64,000 bases of DNA, from assembly GCF_008124865.1 (NCBI RefSeq), contig NZ_VNHY01000004.1:124001-188000 (forward strand), given 5' to 3'. Made by a program: the position numbers and the translations under genes. Positions 8,761 to 16,180 of this stretch are shown here, one piece after another. Numbering within the stretch: position 1 is the stretch's first letter; every line of letters starts with the position of its first letter. The notes beneath the pieces were generated by a model, which did no database searches, was not told where the DNA came from, and saw only the letters and a list, made by a program, of their open reading frames with translations. The DNA is from Fodinibius salinus. GTDB lineage: Bacteria > Bacteroidota > Rhodothermia > Balneolales > Balneolaceae.

Positions 8761-9812
8761 TAGTTATCCATTTCTTCAGTTATCATTTCAGAAAGCCTTT
8801 CTGATCGAACTACAACATATTTTGAATTTTCACCGTCTGATTGTTGTACAACTTCTATCAATTTACCTTCACCATAATTTCTTCGGTCGAAATCTAATTC
8901 AACGCCATCAGCTTTAACTGTAACAGATGTTAATTTATTAAAAATATTAGAGACGTATGGGAACTTTGTACCAATAGTTAGATCATGTTCTTCAGCCTTG
9001 TTGACAAAAAAGTCTTCATCGCTATGGAAGTTTTCACCTAAAGTTTTTAGATCTACAACTCTCTCAGGGGTATTACTTGCCATCTGAAAGATTTGTTTAC
9101 GGTATTCATCTCTGGTCATTCTTGTCTCATCATTCTTAAGGGGTAGTTCCTCATCATCAACTAGTGATATTAAGTCTAAAAAATCTTCAGTATATGTCTT
9201 ATTAGATTCTCGATCTCCGGCTGCTAACCATGAGGTAAAATATTGTGATATTTTTGTTTGCTTGTTGATAAAACTTAAATAGTTATCAAGCTCATCATCG
9301 TATTTATTATTATTCACCCTACATGCCATAGCGAGCTTATCAAGATCTAGATGTTCCCTAGGGTCAATTATATAACTTTCAGTCTCATCATTTCTTTCGA
9401 ATACCATTCCATCAGTCATACGAATTAGAAACACCCCTAAAAAGCTATTCCCATGATAGCCATACCGCACAAATACAACATAACCTCCTTTCGACTGCCC
9501 TTTTTGTTCTAGTCTATCCGCTAAATCAATAACTAAATTTTGAGTTGAATCTAAAAACTGTTCATCAGTATTCTCTGCTCTTATTTCACTGTATTCAGTT
9601 GGAAAAGAATGTTGTCGCCCATCCTTAAAAGTCGCATAAGTCCTGTACGTTGACCGGTAGCTTTTATTTAATTTAAAAGTCAGATCAATTAAATAGTCAT
9701 CTACAGGTAGTAGATTTTCAGAAAGCGTTAGCTGAGCGTCATTAACTCCTAAATCTTTATCAATGAGGTGAACAATAGCCTGTTCAATATCAATTTCTTC
9801 TTTTTGAATCAT
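8760..9812 (-). CDS. NdpA/YejK-like nucleoid-associated protein (NA37 family)
   Basis: 350 residues, close to the ~335 of E. coli YejK. The N-terminal region is beta-rich. The family-typical centre has FLGVFLIRMTDGMVF then HLDLDKLAMACRVN at about residues 160-173. A mid segment YFTSWLAAGDRESNK and a C-terminal helical part follow. Family members bind the nucleoid. First gene of a two-gene operon in element A, directly upstream of a membrane protein. In mobile regions such proteins are candidates for DNA-status sensing; that role is inference. Confidence 0.75.
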   Translation of the reverse strand: MIQKEEIDIEQAIVHLIDKDLGVNDAQLTLSENLLPVDDYLIDLTFKLNKSYRSTYRTYATFKDGRQHSFPTEYSEIRAENTDEQFLDSTQNLVIDLADRLEQKGQSKGGYVVFVRYGYHGNSFLGVFLIRMTDGMVFERNDETESYIIDPREHLDLDKLAMACRVNNNKYDDELDNYLSFINKQTKISQYFTSWLAAGDRESNKTYTEDFLDLISLVDDEELPLKNDETRMTRDEYRKQIFQMASNTPERVVDLKTLGENFHSDEDFFVNKAEEHDLTIGTKFPYVSNIFNKLTSVTVKADGVELDFDRRNYGEGKLIEVVQQSDGENSKYVVVRSERLSEMITEEMDN

Positions 9813-9973
9813 TATTTGTACCCAGTAATTATATTATGATTTCTCTAGTTGTGAACGAAATACTTTTATATACGTACGTTCTCTAATATGAATAGCATCA
9901 ATCAATTCGTCATCTTTAACCTTTTTCGTGAAAAGGAAATATCAGCAGTACATAATTTTATACTTGCTTTATT

Positions 9974-10185
9974 TTACTCCCCAAATTCAAATTGATCTAG
10001 CCAATCATCATATTCCTCAAATGAGTTTATCTTAGTAGGCGAATCGTCTTTTATTTTTCTTACAACTCGCAATCTTTCAGATTTACTGATGATGATTCTA
10101 CGGTCGCAATAATCCTACGTGCTATATCTGATAGTTCTGATTTATTCCTTGAAAAAAATAAGACTGTTCTAATTAGATTACTCAC
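9974..10185 (-). pseudogene. Frameshifted small ORF remnant
   Basis: Two overlapping minus-strand frames look like one broken gene. GTG 10185 reads VSNLIRTVLFFSRNKSELSD and on to about residue 33, and a second frame finishes ...KSERLRVVRKIKDDSPTKIN... to a stop at 9974. Joined, they would give about 70 residues with coding-like composition. It sits where element B has its integrase, but I see no recombinase motif. The rest of 9813-10602 holds only the terminator hairpin, att site and arm repeats. Confidence 0.3.
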
Positions 10186-10333
10186 AGTTCGTGACGCACA
10201 CACTGTGAACATAATAAAAAAATGATAGTAACAGTTTCATTTGACGATTTAAAACAAGCATTGCGGCTTGCGGGCTAAGACAGTCACATTCGTTCACATC
10301 ATTTCACATACTGTGCGCGAAAGGCAATAAAAA

Positions 10334-10371
10334 AAGCCGTTAGGATACCTTGAAGGCTACCTTAACGGCTT
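10334..10371 (-). terminator. Element A right-end hairpin / tRNA terminator
   Basis: Stem AAGCCGTTAGGATA / TACCTTAACGGCTT with the A run at 10328-10335 giving a T tract on the minus strand. Equivalent to the hairpin at 48477-48515. It would have terminated the tRNA-Pro transcript when element A alone occupied the site. Confidence 0.65.
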
Positions 10372-10392
10372 CTAAACGTTCTTTATATGTGT

Positions 10393-10435
10393 GTCGGGAC
10401 GGCCGGACTTGAACCGGCGACCTCACGACCCCCAG
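10393..10435. repeat. att site (junction of elements A and B)
   Basis: Second 43-bp copy of the tRNA-Pro 3' half, identical to the copy inside the intact tRNA at 48537. It ends at the anticodon-loop region (CCCCCAG) and is then followed by the element B left arm, not by the rest of a tRNA. Confidence 0.9.
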
Positions 10436-10485
10436 TCTATCTATTTAGACCCTTAGCACGTTTATAAGCCTATCTTTCTGTTATT

Positions 10486-10508
10486 TTGTACCCAAAATTG
10501 TACCCAAA
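10486..10508. promoter_or_regulatory. Candidate integrase arm-type sites, element B left end
   Basis: Two copies of TTGTACCCAAA, 12 bp apart (10486 and 10498). Three further copies lie at the right end (48355, 48366, 48378). Iterated short motifs at both ends are typical of tyrosine-integrase arm sites. Confidence 0.5.
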
Positions 10509-10602
10509 TAGTAAAAGAACATGGCAAAATGGGGCTATGACAACACTGCATGGGATTCTGTTATAAGCCCTCATTTTACCACCGTTCATAATATTTCACA
10601 TT

Positions 10603-11049
10603 TTAATTATTCGATAATCCTATTTTGGCTACTTCAACTTTATTGATTGCATCTATTAAATCTTCTTCATCAGCAACTTTTTTCGGGAAGTTAATTTCAG
10701 ATTTGCCTGCTCTTATTGTGCATGTATATTCACGAGTTTTGAAGTAATAGACTATAGATATTAAGCAAGCTGCAGCCGATAAAAATGCTAAATCATTTGT
10801 GTATTGGTATGGTTGCACAAACAAAGAATAGGAGATCACTGCAAAAAGTATTGCTGATATAATAGCTCTAATACTGCTACTATACTTTAGATCAATTGAA
10901 TCGATTTCATCAATTAATATTGTTCGAAACGACGGTTTTCTGCCAGTCCTATAATATTTTCTAATTCTTTTGTTGGTAAATAATATACCGGCAGTACCAT
11001 TCTGGAATATTGTCTCTTCCCCTTCTACCCTTTCCATGTACTTTACCAT
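10603..11049 (-). CDS. PH-like membrane protein
   Basis: 148 residues. The N-terminal part (EGEETIFQNGTAGILFTNKRI...) and C-terminal part (YTCTIRAGKSEINFPKKVADEEDLIDAINKV) form a bacterial PH-like fold interrupted by a two-helix membrane hairpin at about residues 60-105. It is the left-most gene of element B and opposite to most others, so it may be expressed in the prophage state (lysogenic conversion or superinfection exclusion are possible roles, untested). Confidence 0.6.
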   Translation of the reverse strand: MVKYMERVEGEETIFQNGTAGILFTNKRIRKYYRTGRKPSFRTILIDEIDSIDLKYSSSIRAIISAILFAVISYSLFVQPYQYTNDLAFLSAAACLISIVYYFKTREYTCTIRAGKSEINFPKKVADEEDLIDAINKVEVAKIGLSNN

Positions 11050-11157
11050 AACAAAAATATTTTAAGTATTGCCCCCGCCAACGGTCTTACTGTCTCACTA
11101 TAATGATAGTTTAATCGAGGGACAGTATGTGTGTTTCAATTAAAAATCATGTTAATA

Positions 11158-11622
11158 TTATTCATCCTCATCGCTACGAGCTTGCTGCTGAATTTCTAGC
11201 AGTGAGGTTGTTAATTCCGCAGATTCAAGCGCAAGATCGCCGAGCAGCGAAGCATCTTTTATCGAGTCTGGCTTTTGCGCTATCGAATCGATCAGGCGGC
11301 TTACCTGCTTAAATTGTGCTATATATCGCTCTTCCGGTTCGGCAGCTCTGTTTTTACGGGGCTGCTCCGGATAAATTTTTCGCTCTCCTTCTCCACTTAT
11401 CACCCACAATGGGTTTACATTCTTGGCTTCATATAAACTTGAAAGTAGCCGGTCGCTTATTTTTGGTGGTTCATCTTCGTTTTTGAAATAGTTTACCCAA
11501 TTGTGGCTTAATTCCATTTGACGGCAGAAATCAGCATTGCTATCAAACTCTTTTTCGACCACATCTAATAGACGCTTCCGCCTATTTTCAAGTTTTTGTG
11601 ATATATTTCTTGATTCTTTCAA
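11158..11622 (-). CDS. CI-type prophage repressor (HTH, no peptidase)
   Basis: 154 residues. Residues ~15-80 form a CI-like helix-turn-helix domain ending with NPLWVISGEGERK, the hallmark found in many phage repressors (NPxWLxxGEG). The C-terminal ~60 residues are a helical, coiled-coil-like tail with no LexA/S24 peptidase motif, so induction would not be by self-cleavage. Divergent from the Cro-like gene across a 59-bp gap containing the palindrome GTTGCAAC. Confidence 0.7.
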   Translation of the reverse strand: MKESRNISQKLENRRKRLLDVVEKEFDSNADFCRQMELSHNWVNYFKNEDEPPKISDRLLSSLYEAKNVNPLWVISGEGERKIYPEQPRKNRAAEPEERYIAQFKQVSRLIDSIAQKPDSIKDASLLGDLALESAELTTSLLEIQQQARSDEDE

Positions 11623-11681
11623 GTTTTTATGATTATGTTACGAAGTGTTGCAACGAACCGTTACATGAATGAACAAAAAAA
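11623..11681. promoter_or_regulatory. Divergent repressor/Cro operator region
   Basis: Short gap between the repressor and the rightward early genes. It contains the 8-bp perfect palindrome GTTGCAAC within CGAAGTGTTGCAACGAACCG, plus flanking GTTACG and CGTTAC motifs. Position and symmetry suggest operator sites; no binding is shown. Confidence 0.45.
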
Positions 11682-11933
11682 ATGACTAAAGACGCAATTT
11701 TAAAAGATCTCAAAGACGCGCTAAAACTGGATGATGAAACCATCGCTGATTTTGCGCGTTCGGTGAAAAAAGACGACGGCACTTCTATTAGTCGCGGCAT
11801 GGTTTATACGGCTATCGACCGCAACGCCCCGAAATGGATTATGGATGAAATACACGCACGTATTACCGCCGCGCGTCGCAAGTATCCCGAATATTTTGCT
11901 AAACGCAATGGAAATAGTAAGACCGCTAAATAA
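11682..11933 (+). CDS. Cro-like small DNA-binding protein
   Basis: 83 residues, basic C-terminus (KRNGNSKTAK) and a helical core (DDETIADFARSVKKDDGTSISRG). First gene of the rightward cluster, facing the repressor, which is where Cro sits. The HTH is not clear-cut, so the assignment rests mainly on position. Confidence 0.5.
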   Translation: MTKDAILKDLKDALKLDDETIADFARSVKKDDGTSISRGMVYTAIDRNAPKWIMDEIHARITAARRKYPEYFAKRNGNSKTAK

Positions 11934-11982
11934 CCGAATCCTTACAAAATAATTTTAAAAACCCTGTAAATCGCCTTTATGA

Positions 11983-12234
11983 ATGTCCAACCGCAGCCGA
12001 AAACAATTGCTAGCACTATGCGACGAACTCGAAAAGCAAATAGGCTTGCTGCGACAAATGATCATCGACGAGATCCCGGAAAACAAGTGGATCACCACGG
12101 CAGAGTATGCCAACCATCCCAACACGAATTTAACGGCCAAAACGGCGGCCAACTACTGCAAGCAGGGGCGGCTAAAAAGCCGACAAACACCAACGGGACG
12201 CTGGCAAATTCACAAATCAGAACTGTATAAATAG
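11983..12234 (+). CDS. Excisionase-like winged-HTH protein
   Basis: 83 residues. Helical N-terminus followed by WITTAEYANHPNTNLTAKTA...YCKQGRLKS and TPTGRWQIHKSEL, the pattern of MerR/excisionase-type DNA-binding domains. An overlapping frame from ATG 11979 gives a low-complexity product and was rejected. Second rightward gene. It could be Xis or an early regulator. Confidence 0.65.
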   Translation: MSNRSRKQLLALCDELEKQIGLLRQMIIDEIPENKWITTAEYANHPNTNLTAKTAANYCKQGRLKSRQTPTGRWQIHKSELYK

Positions 12235-12240
12235 ACAATT

Positions 12241-12630
12241 ATGGATTCGACTAAAAAACCGGCACGGCACCAACAGGATAACAGCCAACTAAACCGCATG
12301 AAAATTATGCACGTTTTGCGGCGCAGCTGGCAAGAAAAATTCGGAGAAATAAATGAGCAGCAATTCGACTACCTCTCTGATGTATCGTATATGCTGGCCG
12401 AACAGGTGCCTGCTGATGTACTGCTTAATGATGCTGATATACTGACGCCCGAAGATATTTTGGCAACGGATATTGTAGGCAAGGCCGGGCTGACTAAAAA
12501 ATACAAGCCTAAAATAAAACCGCGTGTGCTCGATGATCTGCAAAAGAAAGGCAACAGAGATTCAAATATTGGCGCGTTTCTTGGTTTGCTAGGGCTGATA
12601 ATCATTGTAGCGGCTGCACTATTAATCTAA
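12241..12630 (+). CDS. C-tail-anchored protein, unknown function
   Basis: 129 residues. Soluble helical part with a single hydrophobic C-terminal helix (IGAFLGLLGLIIIVAAALLI). Starts 7 bases after the previous gene, so the early genes form a tight operon. No domain recognised. Confidence 0.6.
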   Translation: MDSTKKPARHQQDNSQLNRMKIMHVLRRSWQEKFGEINEQQFDYLSDVSYMLAEQVPADVLLNDADILTPEDILATDIVGKAGLTKKYKPKIKPRVLDDLQKKGNRDSNIGAFLGLLGLIIIVAAALLI

Positions 12631-12640
12631 CCTATTTGTC

Positions 12641-12898
12641 ATGGCTTCTACGCAAAAGGCAATTGAGCTGCTCAAAGAAAAGAACAAACGATTAAAAAAG
12701 CGCAACCAGCAGCTGCGCAATCAAGTACGGGAACTTAATTATGAGCTTGAACAAATGAATGCGCAAAATTTGATTCTTAAAAACCGAAATAACAAAGCTG
12801 CCGAACTTAAAGAGATTTATAGCCATCCCAATGAGGCACCGCCAAAAGTGGTAAAAACGTTTGAAATTGACAACCGCAACGAATCCCAAAAAATATGA
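12641..12898 (+). CDS. Coiled-coil protein
   Basis: 85 residues. The first ~50 are a Lys/Glu/Gln/Asn-rich heptad coiled coil (ELLKEKNKRLKKRNQQLRNQ). It overlaps the next start by 4 bases (ATGA). Role unknown. Confidence 0.55.
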   Translation: MASTQKAIELLKEKNKRLKKRNQQLRNQVRELNYELEQMNAQNLILKNRNNKAAELKEIYSHPNEAPPKVVKTFEIDNRNESQKI

Positions 12899-13155
12899 GT
12901 AACGATAATATGAACCTGGTGAACGGTAACGGAAATGGCAACAGCCAGCGAAACAATATTCAAGTCTCTGCTGATGAACTAACCGTTGTAGAATGTGAAT
13001 GCGGCGGTAGCGTATTTCAGCAGGCCCACCAAATACACAAACTGTCTGCCGCCCATCCCAAAAACCCCACCGGGGAACCGCAATTTATGAATTTGCCGGT
13101 ACATATCTGTTTGAACTGCGGCCATGTGAAAACCAATCAAGATTTAACCGAATAG
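12895..13155 (+). CDS. Zinc-ribbon protein
   Basis: 86 residues with VECECGG near residue 33 and CLNCGH near residue 75, a CxC...CxxC zinc-binding pair separated by ~40 residues. The N-terminus is Asn/Gly-rich. Overlaps the previous gene by 4 bases. Likely a small nucleic-acid-associated phage protein; function unknown. Confidence 0.55.
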   Translation: MSNDNMNLVNGNGNGNSQRNNIQVSADELTVVECECGGSVFQQAHQIHKLSAAHPKNPTGEPQFMNLPVHICLNCGHVKTNQDLTE

Positions 13156-13157
13156 TT

Positions 13158-13724
13158 ATGCCTGCCACTGCCAAACAGAAAACACCCTTGCGCGAAGCCG
13201 CCTTAATTGCCGGCTACGTGCAGTCCAATATTGAACCGATGTGCAAGCGGTTTACCATTGCGGGATCGATACGCCGCCAAGAACCCTACGTTGGTGATAT
13301 CGAAATAATCTGCATCCCCAAAGTTGGCAATGTGGCCCCGCCCGGCGAACTATTCCCCACAGAGGCAAACAAAGTGATCCATCATATTAAGATGAACCGG
13401 CAAGAAATTGTAGGCGACTGCCGGGGCTATAAGATTAACAAAGGCGGCAACCGGTACTACCAGTTTATGTATTTAGGCATGCAGGTTGATCTGTTTATGA
13501 CCACCCCGAAGCAATGGGGACGCATGTTGGCTATACGCACCGGTCCTGCTGAATTTACAAAGAAAATGGCCCGCCGATGGAAGGATTTAGGATATAAAGG
13601 CGTGGACGGAGAGCTTGTATATACTGATGGGAAAGAACACCGCTCTACACCGAAATTCCCCACCGAAAAATCGTTTTTCAAGTTTTTAAGATGGGATTAC
13701 ATCGAACCGCAAAACAGAGGATAA
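13158..13724 (+). CDS. DNA polymerase X-like nucleotidyltransferase
   Basis: 188 residues, containing only a palm and thumb. Palm signature AGSIRRQEPYVGDIEII at about residues 35-51 holds GSxRR and the DxE metal pair. The third acid is in GMQVDLFMT near residue 110. The thumb-like GPAEFTKKMARRWKDLGYKG follows. No 8-kDa lyase domain and no PHP domain. Palm-thumb-only versions occur in viruses and in antitoxin-type MNT proteins. Nucleotide transfer is likely, the substrate unknown. Unusual cargo in an early phage operon. Confidence 0.75.
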   Translation: MPATAKQKTPLREAALIAGYVQSNIEPMCKRFTIAGSIRRQEPYVGDIEIICIPKVGNVAPPGELFPTEANKVIHHIKMNRQEIVGDCRGYKINKGGNRYYQFMYLGMQVDLFMTTPKQWGRMLAIRTGPAEFTKKMARRWKDLGYKGVDGELVYTDGKEHRSTPKFPTEKSFFKFLRWDYIEPQNRG

Positions 13725-13745
13725 TATGAGTAGTGATAAGAATGA
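13711..13745 (+). repeat. 35-bp start-region repeat, copy 1
   Basis: Covers the ribosome-binding region and first codons (MSSDKNE) of the 54-residue gene at 13726. An identical 35-bp copy at 14334-14368 covers the start of the gene at 14349. Confidence 0.85.
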
Positions 13746-13890
13746 ACAATGCCCGAAATGTGATAGAAAGGTATCGAAGCTTGAAGAAAATGAAACTCAT
13801 TATATGTGGACTCATTCGCTTGAATCCGAAGGTGTTATTCCAAGAGCAACAATTTGCATGATCAAAAAAGAAGATTATGAGCAACAATAG
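13726..13890 (+). CDS. Small Cys-rich protein
   Basis: 54 residues starting MSSDKNEQCPKCDRKV, so it has a CxxC knuckle; a lone later Cys lies in ATICMIKK. Its first seven residues and leader are identical in DNA to the gene at 14349. Overlaps the next gene by 14 bases. Unknown function. Confidence 0.55.
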   Translation: MSSDKNEQCPKCDRKVSKLEENETHYMWTHSLESEGVIPRATICMIKKEDYEQQ

Positions 13891-14320
13891 AACACGTATT
13901 TATGCTCCGGCTCCATTTGAAGAATCAGTAACGTTTGAAACTGCTTCGGGCAAAATAATTGAAGCAGACAAATATATGGCTGCGGCGATAGATGCACTCA
14001 CGGTTTTAGATATCCCCGAACTACTTACAGTAATGGATATCTCTCATGAGCGTATAGAGATCGAACTAGAAAAGGAGAAAGCAAAGCTCTGTGATAAAGC
14101 CCTGCGATATTTTAAGAAAGGGAATTGGTACTGGCCGGAAACTGGTAGCTCTATAACCATTGATACGGACTTTGTAAAAGATATGCTGAATCAGGACGTA
14201 ACTAAGCAAACTGTTTATCGACGACTTAAAGAGCGGCGAATGAAAATAACCGAAGTGATAGCCATTATTGACTTTTTTGAAAGCAATGAAATTAACCTGT
14301 CAAATCCAGAGATATTTTAA
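13877..14320 (+). CDS. Hypothetical early phage protein
   Basis: 147 residues, soluble, mostly helical. A segment near residues 100-130 (MLNQDVTKQTVYRRLKERR) could be an HTH. Starts inside the end of the previous gene, consistent with coupling. No family recognised. Confidence 0.55.
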   Translation: MSNNRTRIYAPAPFEESVTFETASGKIIEADKYMAAAIDALTVLDIPELLTVMDISHERIEIELEKEKAKLCDKALRYFKKGNWYWPETGSSITIDTDFVKDMLNQDVTKQTVYRRLKERRMKITEVIAIIDFFESNEINLSNPEIF

Positions 14321-14333
14321 ACAAAGATTTACT

Positions 14334-14368
14334 AAAACAGAGGATAATATGAGTAGTGATAAGAATGA
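14334..14368 (+). repeat. 35-bp start-region repeat, copy 2
   Basis: Identical to 13711-13745: AAAACAGAGGATAATATGAG followed by 15 more shared bases. Fixes ATG 14349 as the start of the downstream gene. Confidence 0.85.
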
Positions 14369-14804
14369 GCTAACAGCTAAAGATTTGGCGTTGTATTCTA
14401 ATTGTAAAGTGCAAGTCCCAAAGGGGATGGTCTTAGCTATTAAAGCGATCTATCCCAATGCGGATTTTCATCATCTACAATTAAGTACCAGCGGGCTGGA
14501 AGGTGCCTATAGCGTTGGTGCTATAACGCCCATCCTTCGACCTCTTTCGGATATGACGAATACAGAAGCCCTGGAAGTTGCAAAGGAAAAATTCCCCAAC
14601 CCCGATAAAGCCTACTGGCATAAAGAATGGGATAATATAGCCGTATGCAAGGGGGATTTAGTTACTGAAATGGATATTGAAGTTACCAATCCTGACGGTT
14701 TTAAATACCTGTTAGAACGTAATATCGACCTGTTCGGCTGGATCGACGCCGGACTAGCCATTGATGCAACTACCCTTACCCCTAATCCATACAGAGGTAC
14801 TTAA
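14349..14804 (+). CDS. Hypothetical phage protein
   Basis: 151 residues from ATG 14349. A longer frame from 14268 exists but would start inside the upstream gene, while the duplicated leader supports 14349. Soluble alpha/beta protein, no recognised motif. The next gene starts one base after its stop. Confidence 0.6.
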   Translation: MSSDKNELTAKDLALYSNCKVQVPKGMVLAIKAIYPNADFHHLQLSTSGLEGAYSVGAITPILRPLSDMTNTEALEVAKEKFPNPDKAYWHKEWDNIAVCKGDLVTEMDIEVTNPDGFKYLLERNIDLFGWIDAGLAIDATTLTPNPYRGT

Positions 14805-14805
14805 T

Positions 14806-14967
14806 ATGTGGCTTTGGATAATCATAGCGATAATCGTACTCAGCTTTTTGGCCTTTTTATGGGCCATTTTGGGAGCCGCTAAGAAAGCTGACCAGCAAGT
14901 GAACCAGGCATATCGTCGCCGCCGAAAAGAACGTGAGCAAATAACAACAAATGAGGATGAAAAATGA
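14806..14967 (+). CDS. Small single-helix membrane protein
   Basis: 53 residues from ATG 14806. N-terminal helix MWLWIIIAIIVLSFLAFLWA followed by a basic and acidic tail (RRRRKERE...EDEK). Overlaps the next gene by 4 bases. Confidence 0.55.
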   Translation: MWLWIIIAIIVLSFLAFLWAILGAAKKADQQVNQAYRRRRKEREQITTNEDEK

Positions 14968-15323
14968 TTACACCAAAATTTAAAACACCCACCATTGGGA
15001 AAATTATTTGGCCGCTGGCAGTCTCTATATTGATTTTCTTTGCCGGCGACTACCTGCTTAGACAGCCTATTACTAACCAAACCGCTGTGGTAGCAGTACG
15101 CACTTTTGCAAGCCCCCAAAGCGAAGATGATTCTATATATATGATTGTGTTAGTCCGCGACAATAAAGTCTGGAAAACGCACGTATCGCGCAGCCGGTTC
15201 TACGATCTGCAAACCAACGACAGGCTGTTGCTTACACGTTATCAGGGACTTCTAACCGGATATACCTACAACACTACCCTGCCACCCGAAATAACCCTTA
15301 AACCAGCAAGCGAACTCCAATGA
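14964..15323 (+). CDS. Membrane-anchored small protein
   Basis: 119 residues. One N-terminal membrane helix (IIWPLAVSILIFFAGDYLL), then a beta-rich domain that would face the periplasm. Overlaps the next gene by 4 bases. Unknown function. Confidence 0.55.
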   Translation: MITPKFKTPTIGKIIWPLAVSILIFFAGDYLLRQPITNQTAVVAVRTFASPQSEDDSIYMIVLVRDNKVWKTHVSRSRFYDLQTNDRLLLTRYQGLLTGYTYNTTLPPEITLKPASELQ

Positions 15324-15598
15324 ATATTACGTACAGCCTTTACGAGTATAATTTTAAAACAAAACAAACAGGCCGTCGCATTCTCCGTGATAAACCGTTA
15401 ACGCGGGCCCACAAACGCGCTATTATCGAAGCTGACATTAGCGCGGCGCTGAACTATACCGACTGGATATTTAAGCCCGCTGGAGAAAACGGCACGTTTC
15501 GTATTAAAGGCAGAGACGAGGGCTTTATTGTTATTGCCTCAAACGCAGGCATTAACTACGAGACTGCACTGCAAAAGCAAACCAAAAAGACCGCATAA
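15320..15598 (+). CDS. Hypothetical protein
   Basis: 92 residues, soluble, no motif recognised. One base of overlap with the following gene (TAATG) keeps it in the early operon. Confidence 0.5.
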   Translation: MNITYSLYEYNFKTKQTGRRILRDKPLTRAHKRAIIEADISAALNYTDWIFKPAGENGTFRIKGRDEGFIVIASNAGINYETALQKQTKKTA

Positions 15599-15834
15599 TG
15601 TATAGTTCAATTTATACTTCTTCGAAAGTCTTTGACAAAATCAGCAAGATCGCTGCCCTAAATTATGAATGCGATTTTGATGATATCGGCATGATTTGGC
15701 CCGGTAAAGAATCAGTTAACGGCAGTGATGAAATGTGCTTTTACGTCTTTGATCATCACTTAGAAATGATTGGCACCGTCTATCGACACGAGGTGCGAAG
15801 CTACGCGAATAGTAAATCGGAAACTGATAATTAA
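15598..15834 (+). CDS. Hypothetical protein
   Basis: 78 residues, acidic, alpha/beta. ATG overlaps the stop of the previous gene. No recognised domain. Confidence 0.5.
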   Translation: MYSSIYTSSKVFDKISKIAALNYECDFDDIGMIWPGKESVNGSDEMCFYVFDHHLEMIGTVYRHEVRSYANSKSETDN

Positions 15835-15845
15835 ATAATAAAATT

Positions 15846-16178
15846 ATGACTGACACAGGCTATTTAATACTCGACAAAAACGGAATTGCAGGGTTTAAAA
15901 AGACCGCAAGAGGTGCAGAAAATTGCGGACGCAATGAGATCCCTGTAAAAGTTGAAGTATCGATGGATGAATCGAAATTCAACAAGCCCTATCCCACCAA
16001 AAAGATTCATGTAACACCGTGGGATAAAGATATAGGCATTGAGGATATCCACTTTGAGGATAGCTGGATCACCGAGGAAGAAGAACAAATGATACGTGAG
16101 CGCCGGTTAGAAAAGTATGAAAAGGTGCTGCGGGATCAGGGCTATAAAGTTGAAAAAATAGAGGACGAGGAAGAATAG
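15846..16178 (+). CDS. Hypothetical acidic protein
   Basis: 110 residues. N-terminal beta-rich part, then a charged C-terminal helix (EEEEQMIRERRLEKYEKVL). Sits 2 bases before the ASCH-like gene. Unknown. Confidence 0.5.
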   Translation: MTDTGYLILDKNGIAGFKKTARGAENCGRNEIPVKVEVSMDESKFNKPYPTKKIHVTPWDKDIGIEDIHFEDSWITEEEEQMIRERRLEKYEKVLRDQGYKVEKIEDEEE

Positions 16179-16180
16179 CC

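Larger units (their letters stand above)
7325..10392. mobile_element. Element A: integrase-less, att-flanked cis-mobilisable element
   Basis: A 3.07-kb unit between the first and second tRNA-Pro att copies. Its left arm (7368-7427, ending TTGTACCCAA) matches the left arm of element B, and its right end (10281-10392) matches the right end of element B, including the 20-mer AGGCAATAAAAAAAGCCGTT. No integrase gene is present. The cargo is a two-gene operon. This fits a CIME-like or satellite element that could be moved by the integrase of element B in trans; that mobility is inference. Confidence 0.7.

Noticed and set aside
10222-10278. 18-codon plus-strand frame starting ATGATAGTAACAG
   Set aside because: Too short, no context support; left unannotated.
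11979-12230. Alternative 83-codon frame overlapping the excisionase-like gene
   Set aside because: Its product is low-complexity with no fold pattern, while the frame from 11983 has a DNA-binding-domain pattern.
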